DNA of 5,920 nucleotides from JABJJH01 sp047631095 (GTDB lineage: Bacteria; Pseudomonadota; Alphaproteobacteria; UBA8366; GCA-2717185), in assembly GCA_047631095.1 (NCBI GenBank), contig JBLHZD010000262.1, positions 1-5,920 on the forward strand. Reading direction: 5' to 3'. Each line of letters starts with the position of its first letter. Positions within the stretch are counted from its first letter, which is position 1. The position numbers and the translations under genes are program-made. Shown here in pieces: positions 1 through 5,901 of this stretch. Under the pieces are notes generated by a model. That model worked only from the letters and a program-made list of their open reading frames with translations. It was not told the DNA's origin and ran no database searches.

Positions 1-87
1 GGAAAGGCCGGCTAAAGTCGCCGGACAACCGCCATCGAAAGCCAAAAATCGCACCAATTTACTGATCCTAGTAAAAACCTTGCTCAT
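1..87 (-). CDS. possible 5' end of a divergent gene, unidentified (partial)
   Basis: An ATG at 85-87 on the minus strand opens a frame of 29 codons that reaches the left edge without a stop. The product begins MSKVFTRISKLVRFLAFDGG. On the minus strand an AAGG lies 6 nt before the ATG and could serve as a ribosome binding site. Genes divergent from a LysR-type regulator are very often its targets, and the LysR pseudogene starts only 42 bp away in the opposite direction. I do not recognise the protein, and 29 codons in GC-rich DNA can stay open by chance. A basic start with short hydrophobic patches is all that can be seen. Confidence 0.25.
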   Translation of the reverse strand, partial: MSKVFTRISKLVRFLAFDGGCPATLAGLS

Positions 88-129
88 ATCAGGCCTTATG
101 CAGAGGTCTCACTATTAGAATAATTAATA

Positions 130-824
130 ATGAACCGTAATCTCGATATTAACCTTCTGCGCGCCTTCGTCGCCGTCGCCATGGCGGGCACGATGACCCG
201 CGCCGCTTCTCGCCTTGGGGTCACCCAGGGGGCGAAGTGCGCCTTGGCATCCCCTATGATCTGGTCTCGACCTATCTGCCGATCGCCTTGGGCGCCTTCA
301 CCGACGCCAACCCCAATGTCGAGTGGACGTTGGTCGGCGGCGCGTCGATGGAGCTTCTCGCGGCGGTGCAGGACGGCGCCGCTGATGTCGCGGTGGTGGA
401 GGAAGCAATCGATCAGGGAAGCGGCGAATGCCTGAGCGTCGAGCGCCTGCATTGGGTGGGGAAACGAAATGGCGCGGCCCATGCAAAACGACCATTACCT
501 TTGTCTATCGTCAGCGAAGCCTGCGTGTTTCGGCCCGCTGTTTTTGAAGCGCTTGGCGCCAGCGGCGTCACCTGGCGCAGCGTGTACGAGAACGGCAATC
601 TGGATGCGACGATGACGACAGTACGCGCGGATATGGCGGTGACGGCGTCTCTGGCGTCGCTTGTACCCGAAGATATGGACGTTCTGGGCGTGGATACAGG
701 ACTGCCCAGCCTGCCGAATTTCGCGATTAACCTTTATCGGAGCGAAAACAATCCAAGCCCCGCCGCTCAGGAACTCGCCCGTCATTTGCGTGACGGCGTC
801 AGAGCGCGTGGGCGCTTGGATTAA
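130..824 (+). pseudogene. LysR-family transcriptional regulator, internal deletion plus frameshift
   Basis: The first 34 codons (130-231) encode a typical LysR N-terminus: MNRNLDINLLRAFVAVAMAG followed by MTRAASRLGVTQ, ending in the turn of the helix-turn-helix. The frame then becomes meaningless and stops at 435. From 231 the third-position frame gives GEVRLGIPYDLVSTYLPIAL and runs to TAA at 822-824. That is a complete LysR substrate-binding domain of about 195 residues, with features such as DGAADVAVVEE and MTTVRADMAVTASLASLVPE. The recognition helix, wing and linker helix (about 55-60 codons in the family) are missing at the junction around 228-231. Deletion and frame change coincide, so one event explains both. 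No product could bind DNA normally. The 3' end converges on the exporter gene with 13 bp between stop codons. Confidence 0.85.
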
Positions 825-837
825 GCGGGAACGCCGA

Positions 838-1578
838 CTAGAACAGGGCGTTGCGAATAAGGTTCAGTCCGAGAATGAGCAGAAACACATAGACGCATTT
901 CCGAAATAACGCCTGTGAAAGCCGGTCGCGCACCCACTGCCCCAGCGCCATGCCGACAAGGGTTGGCGCGAGGGCAAAGGCGGAAAGGCGCATCGCTGAC
1001 GCGTCGAGTGCGCCCTGCTGCGCCAACGCCGCCGCCCAGATGATTGTGCCGATCAATAGAGAAAGCCCAGCGGCTTGCACAAAGCGATCTTTTTCGAGGC
1101 CGAGCGCTTGTAAATAGACCATCATGGGCATCAACAGCGATCCTGTGGTTCCGGTCAGGAGCCCCGCGCCAAAGCCAATGACCGGCGTCAGGATTGTTTC
1201 GCGTTGGGGCGGGACCTTTGGCGCATAGGCGAACAAACCCATGCCCGCATAAAGCGCCACCACAATGCCCAACAAGGCGGGAAACATGTTTGAATCAATT
1301 CGAAACAGGATCAAGGTGCCCAGCCACACGCCAACACAGGCGGTCGCATTCAGCAACCAGAAGCGTCGGAGAAGGTCGAGCAGACCGCCGCCCCGCATGA
1401 TTTGCCAGATATTGGCGACGAGGGAAGGCGCGATCAGCAATGGAATCGCGGTTCGTAAATCAAGGCCCGCGCCAAGAATGGCAATCGCGGTTGTCGGCAG
1501 GCCGACGCCAATGGCGCCCTTGATGGCGCCGGCGATCAGGAACGCGACGACGATAAGAACCAGGACGGTATCGTCCAT
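838..1578 (-). CDS. TauE/SafE-family membrane exporter
   Basis: This is a 246-residue, very hydrophobic protein, close to the usual 240-270 residues of the TauE/SafE (former DUF81) family, which exports sulfite, sulfonates or other small organic anions across the inner membrane. It shows the internal duplication of the family: a glycine-rich first-half motif, GAIKGAIGVGLPTTAIAIL (residues 17-35), is echoed in the second half by GFGAGLLTGTTGSLLMPMM (about 135-153). About eight membrane segments are visible, including the last at about 230-243 (VYVFLLILGLNLI). ATG is at 1576-1578, 14 bp after the stop of the upstream PEP-mutase-like gene, so the two are probably co-transcribed. The ribosome binding site is weak (TGGA about 9 nt upstream), which suggests translational coupling. 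The substrate is not known from the sequence. Confidence 0.85.
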   Translation of the reverse strand: MDDTVLVLIVVAFLIAGAIKGAIGVGLPTTAIAILGAGLDLRTAIPLLIAPSLVANIWQIMRGGGLLDLLRRFWLLNATACVGVWLGTLILFRIDSNMFPALLGIVVALYAGMGLFAYAPKVPPQRETILTPVIGFGAGLLTGTTGSLLMPMMVYLQALGLEKDRFVQAAGLSLLIGTIIWAAALAQQGALDASAMRLSAFALAPTLVGMALGQWVRDRLSQALFRKCVYVFLLILGLNLIRNALF

Positions 1579-1592
1579 GGGAACGATCCAGC

Positions 1593-2438
1593 TTATCGCT
1601 CGAGACGGCGGTTCATTTCATCATCGCTGATGGCGCCGTCGCAATATCCATAAGTGCCCGGCCCGCGTAATTCGGTAGCGGCGGATTCCACGAGGCTCAG
1701 GCAGGCGCGCGAGAGACTGCCGCCGATGGATACGCGCGCGACGCCCATTTCCTGCAGCGCGGCTGTGGGAACCGATGTTGGTCTGGCCAGAATGTTAAGA
1801 GGCCCGTCGATTGATTTGACGAGGCGGGCGATCAGATCAGGATCGGCGACGCCCGGAACATAGATGCAGCGCGCCCCCGCTGCATAGTATGCGTTGGCGC
1901 GGGCGATCGTCTCGTCGAACATCGCGACTGTTGCGCCCTTATTCAGGAGATAGACATCGGTGCGGGCGTTCAGCACGAAGGGAATTCCAAGAGCGTCTGA
2001 CGCCGCGCGCCCGGCGCGAATGCGGTCCGTGGCCAAGGTGATATCAAGCATCGAACCGTTCGGGTTCTCGTCGTCCTCTATGGCGTCTTCGATATTCGCG
2101 CCCACAGCGCCCGCTTCAATCGCCTGGCGTACGGATTGCGCAACCTCTTCAGGAGCATCGCCGTATCCTGCTTCCATATCGGCGGTCAGGGGAATGTCGA
2201 TGATATCGGCGCATAGTTTGACGGCGGCGCACATGTCCGCGCGGCTTAAACGATGCCCGTCCGGGACGCCGGCGGCGAAGGCGATGACCGCGCTGGTGGT
2301 GGCGATGGCGGGAAACCCAGCGCCGGCCAGGATTCGCGCACTCCCCCGGTCCCAGCAATTCGGCAACACCAATATTTCCGGCGCGTCGTGAAGGGCGACG
2401 AACGCCGCCGCCTTTTCCGTGAGTGTCATTGTCGTCAT
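1593..2438 (-). CDS. isocitrate lyase/phosphoenolpyruvate mutase superfamily enzyme
   Basis: A 281-residue cytosolic TIM-barrel protein of the ICL/PEP mutase superfamily, whose members make or break C-C or C-P bonds next to a 2-oxo or enolpyruvate group using Mg2+. Visible motifs are LPNCWDRGSARILAGAGFPA (25-44), TSAVIAFAAGVPDG (48-61), the metal and substrate loop DMEAGYG (87-93), GANIEDAIED (113-122) and LNARTD (156-161). The KKCGH/KRCGH loop with the catalytic cysteine of true isocitrate and 2-methylisocitrate lyases is absent, so it is not a classic glyoxylate or methylcitrate lyase. It could be an oxaloacetate or phosphonopyruvate hydrolase or a carboxyphosphonoenolpyruvate mutase relative. 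I chose ATG 2438 over the upstream ATG at 2483 because AGGGAGA lies 7 nt before it and family homology starts just after it. It lies between the LysR gene and the exporter in one minus-strand operon. Confidence 0.85.
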   Translation of the reverse strand: MTTMTLTEKAAAFVALHDAPEILVLPNCWDRGSARILAGAGFPAIATTSAVIAFAAGVPDGHRLSRADMCAAVKLCADIIDIPLTADMEAGYGDAPEEVAQSVRQAIEAGAVGANIEDAIEDDENPNGSMLDITLATDRIRAGRAASDALGIPFVLNARTDVYLLNKGATVAMFDETIARANAYYAAGARCIYVPGVADPDLIARLVKSIDGPLNILARPTSVPTAALQEMGVARVSIGGSLSRACLSLVESAATELRGPGTYGYCDGAISDDEMNRRLER

Positions 2439-2445
2439 GCCTATG

Positions 2446-2452
2446 TCTCCCT
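2446..2452 (-). promoter_or_regulatory. ribosome binding site fixing the start of the PEP-mutase-like gene
   Basis: On the minus strand this reads AGGGAGA and sits 7 nt before the ATG at 2436-2438. The longer frame beginning at 2483 has no comparable site, and its extra 15 residues (MGDTLANTRIQGDIG) do not resemble the family. This decides the start codon. Confidence 0.7.
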
Positions 2453-2465
2453 GAATTCGCGTGTT

Positions 2466-2480
2466 GGCGAGAGTGTCGCC
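2466..2480. repeat. short inverted repeat between the LysR and PEP-mutase-like genes
   Basis: GGCGA (2466-2470) and TCGCC (2476-2480) are perfect complements around a 5-nt loop. They lie in the 75-bp gap between the LysR stop and the next start in the minus-strand operon. No T-run follows, so it is not a clear terminator. It could be a small RNA hairpin that adjusts expression between the genes, or chance in GC-rich DNA. Confidence 0.3.
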
Positions 2481-2513
2481 CATGATTCGCCGGTATTCAA
2501 TTGCGCAAAGTGG

Positions 2514-3413
2514 TCAGTTGATTGTCGCATCAGCGCGCAGGCGCTTCGCCATGAAATCGACAAAGGCGCGAATCTTCGTCGACGTCATCCGGCCTTCCTG
2601 ATGCACGATATGAATTGGCAAAGGCGGGGCTTCAAAATCTGCGAGAACGATTTGCAACCGGCCTTCCGCCACATGGGGCGCGACCTGATAAGACAGCAAC
2701 CGCGATAGGCCCCAACCCCGCAGCGCCAGTTCGATGACGGCGTCGTTGGTGTTCATGCGCAGGCGCGGCTCTGCGTGGAATGAGAGGGGACCGTCTTTCC
2801 CCTCGAATTGCCAATCGGGTGACGCGCCCATGGCGATGGAATGAATAAGGCGATGGCGCGTCAGATCCTCCGGGTGTTTCGGTATTCCGTATTTTTCCAG
2901 ATAATCCGGCGCAGCGAACAGCACCCGTCGCACTGCGCCCGCGCGGACGGCGATCTGGCTGGAATCCGGCAAATCGCCAATTCGGATGGCGACGTCCAAT
3001 CCTTCATCCATTAAATTGACAACCCGATCAACGAACAAGGCGTTGGCGCGCATCAAAGGGTGTTGGTCCAGAAAATCGCCCAGAATTGGCGCCACGAACA
3101 TGCGCCCGAAGAGGACCGGCGCGGTGATGCGTAAATCACCGCGCGGCGCCGCATGGGACCCGATGGCGGCTTCTTCGGCTTCCTCCAGATCCTGCAAGAT
3201 ACGCTGCGCGTCTTGCAGGAAGCGTTCGCCGCTCTCCGTCAATCGCACGGATCGCGTAGTGCGAACGAATAATCGCGTGCCCAGACTATCCTCCAGCAAG
3301 GACACCGCGCGGGTGACCGCAGGCGGCGACAGGATCAATGCCCGCGCCGCCGCCGCAAAACCTTCGCATTCCGCGACTTTTACGAAAACCTTGAGAGCGT
3401 GAAATTTATCCAA
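2514..3413 (-). CDS. LysR-family transcriptional regulator (intact, TTG start)
   Basis: A 299-residue protein of standard LysR-family length. The winged helix-turn-helix spans about residues 1-60: MDKFHALKVFVKVAECEGFA, then AAARALILSPPAVTRAVSLL, then LGTRLFVRTTRSVRLTESGE. A linker helix rich in E and A follows (about 65-85). The ligand-binding domain runs from about 90 to 290, with GDLRITAPVLFGR, EGLDVAIRIGDLPDS and ALRGWGLSRLLSY. This pattern matches the CrgA/DmlR-like subgroup. The start is TTG at 3411-3413, since the family N-terminus begins exactly there and no ATG or GTG fits. A modest GGA lies 8 nt upstream. It is the first gene of an apparent operon with the PEP-mutase-like and exporter genes and is divergent from the AhpD/oxidoreductase pair. 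It probably represses itself and controls the divergent genes through the half-site array at 3417-3480. The ligand is unknown. Confidence 0.92.
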   Translation of the reverse strand: MDKFHALKVFVKVAECEGFAAAARALILSPPAVTRAVSLLEDSLGTRLFVRTTRSVRLTESGERFLQDAQRILQDLEEAEEAAIGSHAAPRGDLRITAPVLFGRMFVAPILGDFLDQHPLMRANALFVDRVVNLMDEGLDVAIRIGDLPDSSQIAVRAGAVRRVLFAAPDYLEKYGIPKHPEDLTRHRLIHSIAMGASPDWQFEGKDGPLSFHAEPRLRMNTNDAVIELALRGWGLSRLLSYQVAPHVAEGRLQIVLADFEAPPLPIHIVHQEGRMTSTKIRAFVDFMAKRLRADATIN

Positions 3414-3416
3414 GAG

Positions 3417-3480
3417 ATTATTCCAAAATACTGAATTATGTTTTCACAATTATCATAATTCCCAAAAAATATGGAATTAT
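3417..3480. promoter_or_regulatory. half-site array in the divergent control region, probable LysR operators
   Basis: Four copies of an 8-bp element alternate in orientation: ATTATTCC (3417-3424, one mismatch), GAATTATG (3433-3440), CATAATTCC (3454-3462) and GGAATTAT (3473-3480). The second and third form a perfect 8-bp inverted repeat with a 13-bp spacer. The third and fourth form another (ATAATTCC, 10-bp spacer, GGAATTAT). The two outward pairs are centred about 40 bp apart, close to four helical turns. This suits a tetrameric LysR-type protein that bends DNA. On the minus strand, CATAAT within the second copy could be the -10 box of the LysR gene, which would mean autorepression. On the plus strand, TTCACA at 3443-3448 is a possible but weak -35. 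The copies do not fit the T-N11-A consensus, so the binding protein is inferred from position. Confidence 0.6.
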
Positions 3481-3497
3481 TTATTTATTGTTCATCA

Positions 3498-3519
3498 GCC
3501 GCGATACAAACTACGCGGC
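3498..3519. repeat. GC-rich inverted repeat upstream of the AhpD-like gene
   Basis: GCCGCG (3498-3503) and CGCGGC (3514-3519) are perfect complements around ATACAAACTA. The element lies 33 bp before the AhpD-like start, in otherwise AT-rich DNA. If transcribed it would be a leader hairpin with a 10-nt loop. As DNA it could be a second operator. It has no T-run, so a terminator is unlikely. It is distinct in composition from the GAATTAT array next to it. Confidence 0.45.
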
Positions 3520-3552
3520 CCCATTAAGACAATACGCAAAAGGAGATTTACG

Positions 3553-4101
3553 ATGAGCCGAATTAAAATTGTGACCAAGGATACCGCCGATTCCGATCAA
3601 GCCGCATTGTTGGACGCGATCCAGGTCAAGCTTGGCATGGTGCCGAACTTCTTGGGCGTTCTCGCCCATTCAACCGATGCGCTTAACGCCTTTCTCGGGC
3701 TGAACGGCATCGCCGAGGCGGGTCAATTGGATGCGCAGACCCGGGAGCGGATCGCGCTCGCCATCGCGCAGTCCAATTCCTGCGAATATTGCCTGTCCGC
3801 GCATACCGCGATTGGCCGCAACGCCGGGTTAAGCAATGCGGAAATGGAGGCGAACCGGGCGGGTGCGTCGGAAGACGAAAAAGCTGCTGCGGCAATCGCT
3901 TTCGCACTGGCGGTGAACGCCAATTTGGGCGACGTGACGCAAGCCGAGCTGAATGCGGTTCGTGACGCGGGGCATAATGATGCGGAGATTGTCGAGATCA
4001 TTACCCATGTGGGCATGAACATTCTGACCAATTTGATCGGAAAAACCGCCCAGGTGGATATCGACTTCCCGAAAGTCTCGCTCCTGGCGAAAGCGGCCTG
4101 A
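3553..4101 (+). CDS. AhpD-like/carboxymuconolactone decarboxylase-fold peroxidase-related protein
   Basis: A 182-residue all-helical protein of the carboxymuconolactone decarboxylase/AhpD superfamily. AhpD-type members use a redox-active CxxC pair plus a nearby histidine to reduce peroxides or pass thiol electrons. Here the site is complete: NSCEYCLSAH gives C77, C80 and H84, with the conserved acidic helix residue E65 upstream (TRERIALAIAQ). The N-terminal stretch KLGMVPNFLGVLAHSTDALN (26-45) is typical of the peroxidase-related subgroup. A strong AAGGAGA (3540-3546) sits 6 nt before ATG 3553. There is no signal peptide, so it is cytosolic. It is first in a likely two-gene operon with the fusion oxidoreductase, 96 bp before that gene, and is divergent from the LysR gene that likely controls it. 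True substrate and electron donor are not evident. Gamma-carboxymuconolactone decarboxylase itself is unlikely because no catechol or protocatechuate genes are present. Confidence 0.88.
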   Translation: MSRIKIVTKDTADSDQAALLDAIQVKLGMVPNFLGVLAHSTDALNAFLGLNGIAEAGQLDAQTRERIALAIAQSNSCEYCLSAHTAIGRNAGLSNAEMEANRAGASEDEKAAAAIAFALAVNANLGDVTQAELNAVRDAGHNDAEIVEIITHVGMNILTNLIGKTAQVDIDFPKVSLLAKAA

Positions 4102-4197
4102 TCCGTCACAACGTTCAACATCAATCTGGCGAGCGTCGCAGGGCAAGCGGCGCGCGTCAGTCTCTACCCGTCCCACATTTGATTTGAGGAATATATC

Positions 4198-5679
4198 ATG
4201 GCCCGCAAATTCGCCGATATCACGTTCACACCAACAGTAAAAGAGGCGCAGGCTCGATATGGCAGCCGCGACGCCAACGAGCGATTCGAACATATCGACG
4301 AGACGGGCGATCCGTTGGGCGCGGCGGAAGCCGAGTTCATCGAGGCCCGGGATGGGTTTTATCAGGCCTCCGCCAATGAAGATGGCTGGCCCTATGTCCA
4401 GTTTCGCGGCGGACCCGCCGGGTTCTTGAAAGTGCTGGATGGTCGGACGCTGGGTTACGCTGATTTTCGGGGGAATATTCAGTATCTGAGCGTCGGTAAC
4501 TTCGCCGCGAATGATCGCGTTGCGTTGATCTTGATGGATTACGCGAACCGCCGCCGTCTAAAAATCTGGGCGCGGGCGAAGATCCTAGATCTGGAGGATG
4601 ACCCGGCCCTGTTCGAGCGGCTGGAGGACCCGACCTATCGCGCGCGCGTCGAGCGGGCCATCGTGTTCACGGTGGAGGCCGCCGACTGGAACTGTCCGCA
4701 ACATATCACGCCCCGGTTCACGGAATCGGAAATTGAGGAGAGAGTGGCGCCGCTGCGCGCGCGTTTGGAGGCGTATCAAAGCGCCGCTGGCGCTGCTTCG
4801 GTGGAACCCGAGTCTGATGGCGTGCTTGGCGTTGGCGATCTGGAGTTGGAAATTTCCGGAATTCGGCAAGTGACCCCGGAAATCCGCGCCTATGAATTGC
4901 GCCGTCCGGATTTTGGTGAGTTGCCGGTCGTCACGCCGGGCGCGCATCTGGAAGTTCCAGCGCCCGTGGACGCGACAGAGGGCGAAGCCGCCGTTCTTCA
5001 AACCCGCGCCTACTCCATCAGCAGCGATCCGTCCCGGCGTGATATTTATGAAATCGCCGTGCGCGGTGATCCCGAAGGGCGCGGCGGTTCGCAGGCGGTC
5101 CACGCGCATTATGCGCTAGGAGGGCGCATCCGCGTTCAATCGCCGCGCAACGGGTTCGCCCTGCATGAGGATGAGCGGCCTGCTGTGTTGATTGCAGGCG
5201 GCGTCGGGATAACCCCGATGAAAGCCATGGCGCATACGCTTCACGCTGAAAACCGTCAGTTCCAACTGCATTTTGCCGCCCGGTCGGACGCGCATCTCGC
5301 CTTTCGCGCGGAACTGACGGCGCTGGCCGGAAAAACGGCGAATTTTTACACAAGTGATAGCGAACGGCGTCTCGATATTGTCTCTGTGCTGGCGGCGGCG
5401 CCGGAGAACGCGGTGATCTACGCCTGCGGTCCCGACCGGCTTATCGACGCCGTACAACGCGCCGCGAAGGCGCTGGGCGTCGAGGATGCCCGCGTTCGGT
5501 TTGAACGGTTTTCAACGGCGACGCCCGAAGCGGATGATACGGCGTTTCAGGTGCGGCTTGCGCGCTCCGGAACAGTGGTGGATGTGGCGGCGGACCAGAC
5601 GCTTCTGGACGCCGTTCTGGAGTCTGGAATTGACGCCAGTATGGCTGTAAATCGGGAACCTGCGGCGCCTGTGCGGTGA
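4198..5679 (+). CDS. PNPOx-FNR fusion oxidoreductase, truncated before its 2Fe-2S domain
   Basis: The frame encodes 493 residues. Residues about 40-185 form a pyridoxamine-phosphate-oxidase-like FMN split barrel (FYQASANEDGWPYVQFRGGP, then GYADFRGNIQYLSVGN). From about 215 follows a phthalate-dioxygenase-reductase-type module: flavin motif RAYS (270-273), NAD(P)-binding GGVGITP (334-340) and CGPDR (410-414). From about 449 the start of a plant-type ferredoxin domain appears (DVAADQTLLDAVLESGIDAS). After S481 the frame loses homology and stops at TGA 5677-5679. All four cluster cysteines lie in the next frame (see 5640-5819). The expected intact protein is about 541 residues and would carry electrons from NAD(P)H through flavin to 2Fe-2S. 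As it stands, only the flavin and NAD parts would be made. GAGGA at 4186-4190 sits 7 nt before ATG. A single-base sequencing error could also explain the break. Confidence 0.88.
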   Translation: MARKFADITFTPTVKEAQARYGSRDANERFEHIDETGDPLGAAEAEFIEARDGFYQASANEDGWPYVQFRGGPAGFLKVLDGRTLGYADFRGNIQYLSVGNFAANDRVALILMDYANRRRLKIWARAKILDLEDDPALFERLEDPTYRARVERAIVFTVEAADWNCPQHITPRFTESEIEERVAPLRARLEAYQSAAGAASVEPESDGVLGVGDLELEISGIRQVTPEIRAYELRRPDFGELPVVTPGAHLEVPAPVDATEGEAAVLQTRAYSISSDPSRRDIYEIAVRGDPEGRGGSQAVHAHYALGGRIRVQSPRNGFALHEDERPAVLIAGGVGITPMKAMAHTLHAENRQFQLHFAARSDAHLAFRAELTALAGKTANFYTSDSERRLDIVSVLAAAPENAVIYACGPDRLIDAVQRAAKALGVEDARVRFERFSTATPEADDTAFQVRLARSGTVVDVAADQTLLDAVLESGIDASMAVNREPAAPVR

Positions 5680-5819
5680 AGGTTCTCGGCGGTGGCGAAA
5701 ATGGCGGTGGCGCGGTGGTGCATCGCGATGAAGCGCTCTCCGCCGTCGAGCGCGATCAGGCCGGGTTGATGTGCCCCTGTGTCTCCCGCGCGACGGGCGA
5801 TGATCTGGTGCTTGATCTC
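5640..5819 (+). pseudogene. detached C-terminal 2Fe-2S ferredoxin domain of the fusion oxidoreductase
   Basis: Read in the frame starting at 5640, the DNA gives YGCKSGTCGACAVKV, then HRDEALSAVERDQAGLMCPC and VSRATGDDLVLDL. This is the missing end of a plant-type ferredoxin domain: C-x4-C-x2-C (codons at 5646, 5661 and 5670), with the fourth cysteine at 5778-5780 just before VSRA, as in phthalate dioxygenase reductase. Joining it to the upstream frame after S481 needs one extra base, most simply a T turning AGTAT into AGTTAT. It has no start codon or ribosome binding site of its own. Homology ends at about 5819 (LVLDL). The frame then stays open to the window end, but that stretch is probably insertion-sequence DNA. 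Without this piece the enzyme cannot hold its cluster. Confidence 0.85.
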
Positions 5820-5840
5820 TCAGTGTCCGTCCGAAAAGTT

Positions 5841-5871
5841 CTTGAATCATATGAGTCGGATGTGATTCAAG
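5841..5871. repeat. perfect 9-bp inverted repeat upstream of the transposase
   Basis: CTTGAATCA (5841-5849) and TGATTCAAG (5863-5871) are exact reverse complements with a 13-bp spacer. The element lies about 30 bp before the transposase start. It may be a transposase or host-protein binding site inside the left end of the element, or an RNA hairpin that keeps read-through transcripts from expressing transposase. No T-run follows, so it is not a standard terminator. Confidence 0.6.
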
Positions 5872-5887
5872 GGTCTTACCGCCGAAT

Positions 5888-5893
5888 GGAGGG
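5888..5893 (+). promoter_or_regulatory. ribosome binding site of the transposase
   Basis: GGAGGG lies 8 nt before ATG 5902, a near-ideal site and spacing. It supports 5902 as a real start although only six codons are in the window. Confidence 0.6.
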
Positions 5894-5901
5894 CAAGGCT
5901 A

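Noticed and set aside
96..482. Minus-strand open frame of 128 codons across the LysR pseudogene
   Set aside because: It is antisense to recognisable LysR domains on the plus strand and its product (rich in R, H and A) resembles no family.
237..824. A stand-alone gene starting at GTG 237
   Set aside because: GTG 237 is the V of GEVRLGIP, an internal position of a LysR domain, and no ribosome binding site precedes it. It is the remains of the broken gene.
2439..2483. Longer start for the PEP-mutase-like gene at ATG 2483
   Set aside because: The ATG at 2438 has AGGGAGA 7 nt upstream and matches the family start; the extra 15 residues do not.
4102..4197. A small gene, hairpin or promoter between the AhpD-like gene and the oxidoreductase
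   Set aside because: No convincing start, stem or promoter boxes are visible; only the ribosome binding site at 4186-4190 is supported.
3829..4293. Minus-strand frame of 154 codons over the AhpD-like gene and the following gap
   Set aside because: It is antisense to an intact CxxC protein and to the start of the oxidoreductase, with no recognisable domain.
4585..5109. Minus-strand frame of 174 codons inside the oxidoreductase
   Set aside because: A shadow of a strongly conserved flavoprotein coding region; composition is typical of antisense frames in GC-rich DNA.
5628..5645. Programmed -1 frameshift to make the full oxidoreductase
   Set aside because: The shift direction fits, but there is no slippery heptamer and I see no evident downstream pseudoknot, and this enzyme family is not known for recoding.
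5841..5871. Rho-independent terminator of the oxidoreductase operon
   Set aside because: The stem is AT-rich, the loop is 13 nt and no T-run follows.
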